NCBI GenBank assembly: GCA_023453025.1
Contig: JAEXUD010000013.1
Coordinates: forward strand, 1-64,000
Direction of reading: 5' to 3'
DNA: 64,000 nt
Origin: Bacillota bacterium
GTDB lineage: Bacteria > Bacillota > Clostridia > Tissierellales > Sedimentibacteraceae
The position numbers and the translations under genes were made by a program. Shown here one piece after another: positions 50,809 to 58,993 of this stretch. The notes beneath the pieces are model-generated. The model was not told the origin of the DNA and made no database searches. It was given only the letters and a program-made list of their open reading frames with translations. How positions within the stretch are numbered: position 1 is the first letter of the stretch; the number at the start of each line of letters is the position of its first letter.

Positions 50809-51996
50809 ATGAAGCTCTATATAAATACTTTGGGCGAATTTGATATTAAGATAGATAATCAATCAGTTATGCAAGAATCCGGAAGAACCTATAAATTATA
50901 TAGGCTATTTGAATATTTTTTGACTTTCAGAAATAAAAAATTATTGCCGGAAACGATTATAGATAATTTATTATCTGACAGTGAATCAGATGACCCCAAA
51001 AATATGCTGCGAACCCAAATATTTAGATTAAGAAAAATTATTAAAACATTTTTGCCGGATGATTTTAATGAATGTAAATATTTGAATATTAATTTCACTA
51101 ATGGATACTATTTTCTTGAAATTGGAGAAAATACTATAATTGACGTTGATGAATTTGAAGAACTCATTAATCAAGCGGATTTAGAGCGAGAATACAATTA
51201 TGATATGGCAGCGGAGCTTTACGAAAAGGCTTTGAAGCTTTATAAAGGATTATATCTTTCCGACAACTCATATGAAGTATGGTTGGTTCCAACAAGAAAT
51301 TATTATCAGCGCCTTTATTTAAAAACTTTATACAAGCTAATTGACATATTTAAGAAGTACAATGAAAATGAAAAAATTATTGCATTGTGTGAGAAATCAC
51401 TTCTTATTGAGCCGTATGAAGAAAATATCCATACAAATTTGATGGAAGCAATGCTTGCGCAGGGACAGCAAAAGAATGCCATTAATCATTATGAGTATTC
51501 ATCAAATTTATTGAGAAAAGAGTTAGATACAAAGCCTTCAAATCATTTTACAGAAATGCATAACAAAATACAGAATTATTCGCTGAGAGAAGAGCATGCA
51601 GATATCAATAGCCTGGAAAAAGAATTAGAAGACAGAAATTTGTTTGGCGCTATGCAATGCAGTGTTGAATCATTTAAATTCCTGTTTAATCTTCAGAAAA
51701 GGAAATCTGTCAGAGATGATGAGAATGATTATCTCTGTATTGCAAATGTTAACTGGAATGACGGAAGGAGCTCAAGGGAACTGACAGAGCTTTTCAGAAA
51801 TAGCTTAAGAAAAGGTGATGTGTTTACATTTTGGAATCAAGATCAAATTGTAATGATGCTTCACAACGTCAGAAAAGAAGGAATAAAAATAATAGAAGAC
51901 AGAATTTATAATAATTTAGATAAATATACAAAATTAAGCAGCAATAATATAAATATGACTTTTCAGCCGTTGATATCGGAAAAAACAATAATATAG
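50809..51996 (+). CDS. BTAD/SARP-type transcriptional regulator with degenerate cyclase-like C-terminus
   Basis: About 395 residues. The N-terminus (MKLYINTLGEFDIKIDNQSV ... PKNMLRTQIFRLRKIIK) is an OmpR-like winged helix of the SARP kind. The middle (~100-245) is a bacterial transcription activation domain (DVDEFEELINQA; KLYKGLYLSDNSYEVWLVPTRNYYQRLYLKTLYKLIDI; CEKSLLIEPYEENIHTNLMEAMLAQG). The last ~115 residues (YLCIANVNW; TELFRNSLRKGDVFTFWNQDQIVMML) look like a GGDEF-type fold that has lost the GGDEF residues (WNQDQ in place). Start 50809 follows GGGGGAG. It may control the GGDEF/HD-GYP gene next door. Confidence 0.8.
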   Translation: MKLYINTLGEFDIKIDNQSVMQESGRTYKLYRLFEYFLTFRNKKLLPETIIDNLLSDSESDDPKNMLRTQIFRLRKIIKTFLPDDFNECKYLNINFTNGYYFLEIGENTIIDVDEFEELINQADLEREYNYDMAAELYEKALKLYKGLYLSDNSYEVWLVPTRNYYQRLYLKTLYKLIDIFKKYNENEKIIALCEKSLLIEPYEENIHTNLMEAMLAQGQQKNAINHYEYSSNLLRKELDTKPSNHFTEMHNKIQNYSLREEHADINSLEKELEDRNLFGAMQCSVESFKFLFNLQKRKSVRDDENDYLCIANVNWNDGRSSRELTELFRNSLRKGDVFTFWNQDQIVMMLHNVRKEGIKIIEDRIYNNLDKYTKLSSNNINMTFQPLISEKTII

Positions 51997-52030
51997 TTAG
52001 TTTATCAGATATCGCGAAATTATATGTTAT

Positions 52031-52062
52031 ACTCAGGAGTTTCCAGTCATCCTGAGTTTTTT
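52031..52062 (+). terminator. Terminator after the BTAD regulator
   Basis: ACTCAGGA pairs with TCCTGAGT, followed by TTTTT. Confidence 0.8.
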
Positions 52063-52125
52063 GCTGTCCGGGGTTTTTGTTATCCTGAGCATCCCTAGGT
52101 CATTGTTATGAGTAAACCACGCACT

Positions 52126-52154
52126 GTCATTCTGAGAGCGTAGCTCGAAGAATC
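52126..52154 (+). repeat. GTCATTCTGAGAGCGTAGCT...GAAGAATC repeat
   Basis: Third near-identical copy of the unit at 23310 and 48122. Ends 16 bases before the phased heptamers. Confidence 0.85.
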
Positions 52155-52170
52155 TCCTCTTTTGTAATCA

Positions 52171-52221
52171 AAATGTAATTGCGATAAAATCAAAATGTAT
52201 TTTCTAAAAAATTTAAATGTA
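52171..52221 (+). promoter_or_regulatory. Three AAATGTA direct repeats phased at 22 bp
   Basis: AAATGTA at 52171-52177, 52193-52199 and 52215-52221: exact 22-base steps, two helical turns. The last copy is 12 bases from a perfect -10 (TATAAT, 52234-52239) and takes the place of a -35 box, which is otherwise poor. This is the form of an OmpR/SARP-activated promoter. Confidence 0.7.
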
Positions 52222-52233
52222 ATCCTTGAAATA

Positions 52234-52239
52234 TATAAT
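52234..52239 (+). promoter_or_regulatory. -10 box of the GGDEF/HD-GYP gene
   Basis: TATAAT, with no -35 consensus 17 bases upstream (ATTTAA). Activator dependence is likely. Confidence 0.55.
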
Positions 52240-52288
52240 AAAAAACATGATAATGATGTTTGTATTCATCACAGGAAGGAGTAGAGGA

Positions 52289-53728
52289 ATGGAATACCCT
52301 GCAACTGATTTTTACTTGAAATTTAAAACCATATACAATAAAGAAGGAAATTTTATTGATTATGTGGTGATATATATCAGCGACAAATTCTATGAATTTA
52401 CTAAAATTGACCCAAATAGGCTTCTGGGCAAGAAGTTTTCGGAGATTGTTGTAGACAATGCCAATAAACTATACTTCAAAGAAATATATATCAATATGAT
52501 TCCGAATACAAAATTAAAGTTTGACATACATATTGACGAGCTTGACCGCTGGTATCTGATAAATATATTTACCGACAAAAGCAATGACGAAGATTATGTA
52601 ATTATGTACTATGCAGATGTGACCGACATTAAAAACAATTTACAACAAGAGATCATGCCCGAAGACGTTCAAAGCGAAATTATAGATTTGAAAGATAAAG
52701 TAAGACAATACTACAAAGATAAACTGACAGGTTTATACAATAAAAATTATTTTGAAGAAGAGCTCTCCAGATTAGACACAAAAAGACAGCTGCCAATAAG
52801 CCTCGTTATAGGTGATATTAATGGACTTAAACTTATTAATGATGCATTCGGCCATGCCATGGGAGACAGTGCATTAAAAAGAGCCGCTGATATCATGATT
52901 AATTCATTAAGAGACGAAGACATCATAAGCAGAGTCGGAGGAGACGAATTTATTGTTCTACTGCCAAAAACATCAGAAGTGACTGCACAGAGAATTGTGG
53001 AAAGAATCAAGCAAAAATTTGAAAGCAATCCACTGGATTATATTAAAATGAGTATCAGCCTTGGTGTTGCAACAAAGACAGATGAAAATGAAGATATTCA
53101 AAATATACTGAAAAAAGCTGAAGACAGAATGTATTTTAAAAAGCTCAAGGAAAGCAAGGAAGCAAAGCTGTCCATGATCAGGTTCTTAAAAAGCAGACTT
53201 GAAAAAATCACATACGAAACAAAATCACATTATGAAAGGCTTAAAGATTTGACTTTGATGATGGCAGATGCATTAAACTTATCGAACACTGAAAAGGAGG
53301 AACTTAGACTGCTTTGTGAATTCCATGATATTGGGAAAATAGGAGTTTCTAAATCTATTCTTCAGAAAGAAGGAGCATTGGACAATGACGAATGGGAAAA
53401 TGTAAAACGCCACAGTGAAATAGGCTATTACATAGCAAAAGAATTCAGGGATGCTTCTCCAATCGAAGAATTAATTCTTATTCATCATGAGCGCTGGGAC
53501 GGAAACGGTTACCCCGGGCTTTTCAAACAGGACGAGATACCTATTGTAGCAAGAATATTTGCCATAGCCGACGCATATGATGTTATGGTAAATGACCGAC
53601 CCTATAAAAACAGAATGTCCAAATATGAAGCTCTAAATGAAATAAAAGAACAATCAGGCAAGCAGTTTGATCCACACTTAGCAGGCTTGTTTATAAATCT
53701 AATTGAAAAAGAAGAAATAATTGTGTAA
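52289..53728 (+). CDS. PAS-GGDEF-HD-GYP cyclic di-GMP enzyme
   Basis: About 479 residues. A PAS-like sensor (~5-125), a GGDEF diguanylate cyclase domain (~142-290; RVGGDEFIV at ~213-221, with RDED five residues before as a possible inhibitory I-site), then an HD-GYP phosphodiesterase domain (~310-478; FHDIGK ~345, HHERWDGNGYP ~398). Both active sites look intact, so it could make and break c-di-GMP. No membrane segment. Start 52289 follows GGAAGGAGTAGAGG. It lies between a BTAD regulator and a c-di-GMP-responsive RNA controlling an adhesin. Confidence 0.92.
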   Translation: MEYPATDFYLKFKTIYNKEGNFIDYVVIYISDKFYEFTKIDPNRLLGKKFSEIVVDNANKLYFKEIYINMIPNTKLKFDIHIDELDRWYLINIFTDKSNDEDYVIMYYADVTDIKNNLQQEIMPEDVQSEIIDLKDKVRQYYKDKLTGLYNKNYFEEELSRLDTKRQLPISLVIGDINGLKLINDAFGHAMGDSALKRAADIMINSLRDEDIISRVGGDEFIVLLPKTSEVTAQRIVERIKQKFESNPLDYIKMSISLGVATKTDENEDIQNILKKAEDRMYFKKLKESKEAKLSMIRFLKSRLEKITYETKSHYERLKDLTLMMADALNLSNTEKEELRLLCEFHDIGKIGVSKSILQKEGALDNDEWENVKRHSEIGYYIAKEFRDASPIEELILIHHERWDGNGYPGLFKQDEIPIVARIFAIADAYDVMVNDRPYKNRMSKYEALNEIKEQSGKQFDPHLAGLFINLIEKEEIIV

Positions 53729-53802
53729 TGGTTTTTGAAAATTATGTTTACCGCATCGGTTTTGTGGTATAAATACCATACAATAAACATTGATAAAATT
53801 TA

Positions 53803-53886
53803 ACAATAGGCAAACCTGCCGAAAGGCAGTGACGCAAAGCTTTGAAGTCTAAAGCAGTACAATATAACTGCCATGACCGTTCAGCT
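53803..53886 (+). promoter_or_regulatory. Cyclic di-GMP-I (GEMM-I) riboswitch upstream of the SLH adhesin
   Basis: Conserved pieces in order: ATAGGCAAACCTGCC, the GAAA tetraloop hairpin (CTGCC gaaa GGCAG), TGACGCAAAGCTTTGAAGTC, TAAAGCAGT, ACTGCCATGACCGTTCAGCTG. This is a textbook c-di-GMP-I aptamer. Its 3' end overlaps the start of the strong terminator at 53883, so ligand binding and termination compete. Confidence 0.95.
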
Positions 53887-53918
53887 GCAAAATAATAAAT
53901 TATTTTGCAGCTTTTTTA
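53883..53918 (+). terminator. Riboswitch terminator before the adhesin gene
   Basis: A 13-bp stem (AGCTGCAAAATAA with TTATTTTGCAGCT) and TTTTTT. It shares CAGCTG with the aptamer 3' strand, so aptamer folding should oppose it. Confidence 0.9.
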
Positions 53919-53932
53919 GTTTAATGATTGTC

Positions 53933-53960
53933 GTCATCCTGAGCGACAGCGAAGGATTTC
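53933..53960 (+). repeat. GTCATCCTGAGCGACAGCGAAGGATTT repeat
   Basis: A diverged relative of the GTCATTCTGAG...GAAGAATC repeats. Lies in the adhesin mRNA leader. Confidence 0.7.
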
Positions 53961-54055
53961 CTCATTACTCAGTTAGAATCCAACTGCCTCAAACCAAGGG
54001 GTAAGTTGTTTCTATATAAACATAAGAACATTGGAAATTAGTAACTAATCAAGAA

Positions 54056-54077
54056 AGGGGGTGATACAAATCAAATG
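54056..54077 (+). promoter_or_regulatory. Strong ribosome site and upstream in-frame start
   Basis: AAAGGGGGTGATAC matches the complement of the 16S rRNA 3' end at all but one or two places and stands ~10 bases before an ATG (54075) in frame with the adhesin. Use of this start would add 23 polar residues before the signal peptide. Confidence 0.5.
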
Positions 54078-54143
54078 GTTATTAATGATTCAATCAATAG
54101 GAGAAATAAAGAACCAAAAATCTTAAAGAAAGGAGGACAAATC

Positions 54144-57100
54144 ATGCAAAAAAATCTGTTTAAAAAAATTCTGTGTTTTACAATTGCGTTGTTGATGCTG
54201 ATGCCGAGTATGCCGGGGAATACGGTGAGTGCGGCGGAGATTGTGAACAATGATTATGTGACGGTTAATACTGAACACAATACTAATAGCAGTGGTAATA
54301 GGTATATGAAGGTTATGGTTTATGTAGACAATGAATTAATGTCTAATACAGATTATCGTTTTAATAAAAATGGAAGCGATAAAGGACCTGGTGACGTTAC
54401 AGTCGCTCCTAAACCTGGATATACTATTACAAGTTTGTACAGATCAGAAGAAGGAAATATAGATGGTGGTAGTGAATTTACAAATGGCACAAATTTTAGT
54501 ATAAGCAGCGAGTGGTATAACTATAGGACATTGAGAATTTATCTGGAAGCAAATGAACCTGATGAACCAGAACCAACCGCAGATGACATCGAACTTACTA
54601 AGACTGCTACAGCAGTTGACGGTCAGGACAACACCTATGAGATTCAATTATCAGTATTAGGTGAAAATCTGGTTATACCAAAGAAAGCAGATGTGGTTCT
54701 TGTACTGGATAATTCAAACAGCATGCACGATGAAGACGATGGCAATGGAAATTCATTAGCTGAAATCACAGAAGATGCTGCTCATGCTTTTATTGACGGC
54801 GTATTAACGGGTGATAATGATAACATCAGAGTGGCTGTAGTACAATACGGTACTTATGCAAGAGCAAGTCGCTTTTATGGTAACTGGACATCATATTGGA
54901 GCAGTGGATTAGATTTAGATGATGTAACTGTGTATACATCAAATAATTCAGTTGCTAAAGCTGCTGTGACAAGTGCCACAACAAGATTCTACTATAACAG
55001 CTATGGCGGAACCAATACCGAAGGCGGATTCCTGATGGCTCAGAAGGTAGTCGGACAAAGTAGAGCAGATGCTGAAAGCATTGTTATATTTATGACTGAC
55101 GGAATGCCAACCTATAGATATAACAGTAGTGGTGATGCTGTATCTGATAGTTACGGTGATCAAACTTCTCAAGAAGAATTAAATGAAGCTATTGCGGCAG
55201 CACAAGCATTAGATACTACAAGCGACATCTATACTATAGCATTGCTTAGTGCGTATTCCAGAACAAGCAATGAAGCTAAATTGGCAGCCAACTTATTGAG
55301 TACATCACCTAAAACATATTTATACGATGCCAATAATGTCAAGGAAGATGTTAACGATCTTAATGAATGGGCTCCGGCTACTAGTTATACACAAGCATAC
55401 TATCCTATATTCTCAGATGATGACGCTTCGGAAGAAATCGAAGGAATATATGAAAACCTGGCAGATACGGTAAGAGCTTTAGCTACAGGATATGTAGAAG
55501 ATACTATACCTCAGTATTTCCAATTAACACCTGATTCAGTAGCTGAACTTGAAGAAGCTGGAGCAACTGTTATTGAAAATGTAGACGGAACTACTACAAT
55601 AACATTCCCTGATGTAAGAGCAAGCGCAACTATAACAAATTTACATGAATATACAGTAGTTGCCAGACCTGGTTATTATGGTACAGCTTATACAAATAAA
55701 GATGAAAATGGAAATTCCGCAATCTACCATTATACTTTAAATACATCAGGAAACGAGAGTGGAGCAAAGGAATTTCCACAACCAGTAGTAGCAATTAATC
55801 CAACAGCTGCTGATGACTCAACAACAGCTGCAGGTGATTATTATACTGCACATATGAATGTATCTCTTGAAGTGAATGAAGCGGATGGTATATTGAAAAA
55901 TGACGGAACTACTATACTCAATGAAGACAATTACATAATATCTCCATTGAGAGTTCATTCGAGCTACGTAGGAGTTAATATTACGACTGCAGCTAATGGC
56001 GTTGTAGTAGTTAATGAAGATGGCTCATTTGTATATACACCTGTATCAGGATTTACAGGCGAAGATTCATTTACTTACAAAAACTTTGTAAATGTAAGCA
56101 AAACAGACGGTGCATTAAACGGTGATTATGAGTCGAATTTAGCTACGGTTACAATTAATGTATTTCCTAAGCTAACGTACAATGCCAATGGTGGAACTGG
56201 TGAAATGAATGACAAGTTTGCAGCTGTAGGAACAGTATTTGACTTGGATGAGAACTTATTTACAAGAGAAGGATACACATTTGAAGGCTGGAGTACAACA
56301 GCAGCTGGAACAGTAGAATATGCAGACGAAGCATCATTCACAATGCCGGCAGGCGGAGATACTCTATATGCAATCTGGGTGGAAAATGAAGCTGTAACAA
56401 TCACCTACGAAGCAGGAACAGGCGGAACAGTAAGCAGAGCAAGCGAATCATTGGCACCGGTAACAGGAACAGCCCAAGGCTCAACTGCAACTGCAATAAC
56501 AGGATACCACTTTGTAAACTGGACTGTGAAGGGAATAGAAACAGTTGCAGGTACAAATGAAGTATTAAGCACTGCAGAAGTTGATGCGATAGCCAAAACA
56601 GGCGGAATCTATGCAGCGACAACATTTGTTGCAAACTTCAAGGAAGATGCTGAGGAAAAAATAGAAATCAATGTTAGAAAATTCTGGGTTGATTCTGCTA
56701 ATTTAATCCAAACATCAGAAATGCAGCCAATGATTAGTTCGCAATCTGTTCAAAGGCCAGATAATATCGTTTTAAATTTAGTCGATAAAAATGGTAATGT
56801 AGCAGGTTCTATAACATTATCATATGAAGATGGTTGGTCAGGAACCTTTGTATTACCTAAGTACGACATTGACAACAATGAAATTGACTACTCTGAATAT
56901 ACAATTGAAGAAAATATTCTTGATAATTATATTTCAGTAGTAGAAAATTGGGGATTAAGTGATGGTTTTGGAGTTTATAATATTGAAGCTATCAATATTC
57001 CTGTAACTAAGGTATGGAATGGTCCTGAAGCAGATGAAGTAACAATAACATTGCTTGATGGTGATGGTGAATCAACAGAATATTCATTGGAATTAAACGA

Positions 57101-58787
57101 TGATAATGATTGGAAAGGTTCATTCAAGTTACCTAAATATGAAATTCTTGAAGCTCCATGGGACTTCCGTGGTATTGACTACACCGACTACACAATATCT
57201 GAACTTGAAATAGAAGGCTATGATGTTGAGATAACAGGCAGCTTTGAAGAAGGGTTCACAGTTACTAACACTGCTCAAAATGTTGAATACATTGTAAACT
57301 ATTGGGAAATTGGAAATGAAGTGCCTATGGAAACAGTAACAGGGAGCGGCATTTATGGTTCACAGGTAACTGAAGTTGCTAAGAACTTCCCTGGCTTCAA
57401 CAAGGTAGGCCAGACTGAGAAAACTATAACCCTGGGACATGGAGATAATGTTATTGATTTCTATTATACTGAGGTTGAAGTAATCGCAGCTGACAAGTAT
57501 GTCATCAATTGGAATTACGAGGATGGATTTAAAACACGTGATTACGAAAAGGAAGACACAACAGGCGTGCTTGAAGATTCCGAAGTTGAACACGATGGTG
57601 ATGGTATTGACATTCAACATTATGTAGACTTGGGAGAGAAAACCGGATACACATATTTTAGATATGAACAGGATTCAGTTACAGTACCGGAGTATATAGA
57701 GGTTCCGGTAACAACGGGCTCATCAATAACAGGAACGGCTATAACAGGTACTGCAATAAAATATGTGACAACTACTACAATAGATTTGTTATATAATATG
57801 GATAATGTAACAAGAAATATTGAAGTGACAAAAATTTGGAGTGGTGGTTCAGCTAGTAATAGACCAAGTATAACAATCAATTTGTTAGCTGATGGAGTAA
57901 AGGTTGGAGAAATAGTATTGACGAATGGAAATACTACTCACACATTTACAGTACCAAGGTATAACGAAGAAACAGGAAGCGCAATAAATTACACTATAAC
58001 AGAAAACTCTGTAGCTAACTATAGAGCAAGCATTAACGGATTCACTGTAACCAACACCTACACCGGCGGTGGCGGCGGAGGCGGCGGTGGCGGCGGAACC
58101 ATCATCGAGGAACCGGAAGTTCCGTTGGCCGAGCTTGAGAAATTTGATCACTTTGCTTATATCATAGGTTATCCTGAGGGAGATGTAAGACCTCTCAACA
58201 ACATAACAAGAGAAGAAGTAGCGATGATTTTCTACAGGCTTTTGACCGATGAAAGCAGAGATGCGTTATTGAGCGATGCGAACCCGTTTACGGATATGCA
58301 AGGTCACGACTGGTCAAACAGAGCAATTTCAACGTTGTACAACGCAGGCATACTGGCAGGGTATCCTGACGGAACATTCAGACCGTCAGATCCTATATCC
58401 AGAGCAGAATTTGCAACTATCGCAGCTAAGTTCGATGAACTTGAGCTGGAAAATACTACGAAATTCACAGATATCACCGGACATTGGGCAGAGAAGTATA
58501 TAACCTCAGCTGAAATCAAGGGATGGGTTAATGGTTATCCAGATATGACATTTAAACCTGAACAAGATATCACGAGAGCTGAATCAATGACATTGGTTAA
58601 CAATGTTCTTGAAAGAGCAGTTCCTGAAGAAAATATACATCCTGATGCAATGTTCTGGCCGGATATGACAAGTGATGACTGGTATTATGAAGCTGTAATG
58701 GAAGCAACCAACAGTCACAATTATATGTATGAAGAAGATGGTGACGAACTCTGGACAGAAATGAAAGCCAATAAAGTATGGCCGTAA
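54144..58787 (+). CDS. Large SLH-anchored surface adhesin with vWA and repeat domains
   Basis: About 1547 residues (1570 from ATG 54075). Signal peptide (~1-32, ending VSAAE). A vWA domain (~180-440) has MIDAS residues (DNSNSM; GGTNTEGG; MTDGMPT). It is followed by a cadherin/tandem-95-like module (~552-662; EDGSFVYTPVSGFTGEDSF), Listeria-Bacteroides repeat (~674-746; YNANGGTGE ... FEGWSTTAAGT), a second such module, Cna-B-like domains (~839-1042 and ~1224-1305), MucBP-like segments (~1045-1215), a poly-glycine linker, and three SLH repeats (~1329-1526) that bind cell-wall polymers. Translation is preceded by AAAGGAGG. A c-di-GMP-I riboswitch controls it. Confidence 0.92.
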   Translation: MQKNLFKKILCFTIALLMLMPSMPGNTVSAAEIVNNDYVTVNTEHNTNSSGNRYMKVMVYVDNELMSNTDYRFNKNGSDKGPGDVTVAPKPGYTITSLYRSEEGNIDGGSEFTNGTNFSISSEWYNYRTLRIYLEANEPDEPEPTADDIELTKTATAVDGQDNTYEIQLSVLGENLVIPKKADVVLVLDNSNSMHDEDDGNGNSLAEITEDAAHAFIDGVLTGDNDNIRVAVVQYGTYARASRFYGNWTSYWSSGLDLDDVTVYTSNNSVAKAAVTSATTRFYYNSYGGTNTEGGFLMAQKVVGQSRADAESIVIFMTDGMPTYRYNSSGDAVSDSYGDQTSQEELNEAIAAAQALDTTSDIYTIALLSAYSRTSNEAKLAANLLSTSPKTYLYDANNVKEDVNDLNEWAPATSYTQAYYPIFSDDDASEEIEGIYENLADTVRALATGYVEDTIPQYFQLTPDSVAELEEAGATVIENVDGTTTITFPDVRASATITNLHEYTVVARPGYYGTAYTNKDENGNSAIYHYTLNTSGNESGAKEFPQPVVAINPTAADDSTTAAGDYYTAHMNVSLEVNEADGILKNDGTTILNEDNYIISPLRVHSSYVGVNITTAANGVVVVNEDGSFVYTPVSGFTGEDSFTYKNFVNVSKTDGALNGDYESNLATVTINVFPKLTYNANGGTGEMNDKFAAVGTVFDLDENLFTREGYTFEGWSTTAAGTVEYADEASFTMPAGGDTLYAIWVENEAVTITYEAGTGGTVSRASESLAPVTGTAQGSTATAITGYHFVNWTVKGIETVAGTNEVLSTAEVDAIAKTGGIYAATTFVANFKEDAEEKIEINVRKFWVDSANLIQTSEMQPMISSQSVQRPDNIVLNLVDKNGNVAGSITLSYEDGWSGTFVLPKYDIDNNEIDYSEYTIEENILDNYISVVENWGLSDGFGVYNIEAINIPVTKVWNGPEADEVTITLLDGDGESTEYSLELNDDNDWKGSFKLPKYEILEAPWDFRGIDYTDYTISELEIEGYDVEITGSFEEGFTVTNTAQNVEYIVNYWEIGNEVPMETVTGSGIYGSQVTEVAKNFPGFNKVGQTEKTITLGHGDNVIDFYYTEVEVIAADKYVINWNYEDGFKTRDYEKEDTTGVLEDSEVEHDGDGIDIQHYVDLGEKTGYTYFRYEQDSVTVPEYIEVPVTTGSSITGTAITGTAIKYVTTTTIDLLYNMDNVTRNIEVTKIWSGGSASNRPSITINLLADGVKVGEIVLTNGNTTHTFTVPRYNEETGSAINYTITENSVANYRASINGFTVTNTYTGGGGGGGGGGGTIIEEPEVPLAELEKFDHFAYIIGYPEGDVRPLNNITREEVAMIFYRLLTDESRDALLSDANPFTDMQGHDWSNRAISTLYNAGILAGYPDGTFRPSDPISRAEFATIAAKFDELELENTTKFTDITGHWAEKYITSAEIKGWVNGYPDMTFKPEQDITRAESMTLVNNVLERAVPEENIHPDAMFWPDMTSDDWYYEAVMEATNSHNYMYEEDGDELWTEMKANKVWP
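58064..58096 (+). repeat. GGN tandem repeat encoding poly-glycine
   Basis: About eleven glycine codons, mostly GGC/GGA/GGT, a GC-rich patch in AT-rich DNA. It encodes the flexible link between the stalk and the SLH anchor. Confidence 0.85.
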
Positions 58788-58803
58788 CAATTAAATAAAT
58801 AGA

Positions 58804-58838
58804 AAGGCTGTCTCAAAAATAATGAGACAGCTTTTTTA
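58804..58838 (+). terminator. Terminator after the adhesin gene
   Basis: AAAGGCTGTCTCA and TGAGACAGCTTT flank a 7-base loop, followed by TTTT. Confidence 0.9.
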
Positions 58839-58993
58839 TTTTTAGTGGAAATAAAATAAAGTTAGTGTTAAACTATTCTTATTATAAATTAAAAGATAAT
58901 AAAAATAATAATACTGCAGGTATAAAATTTTAGATAACAACCTTAATATTAAATCTAAATAGTTATAATAAATGTTACACTAGTGGAGGAATG

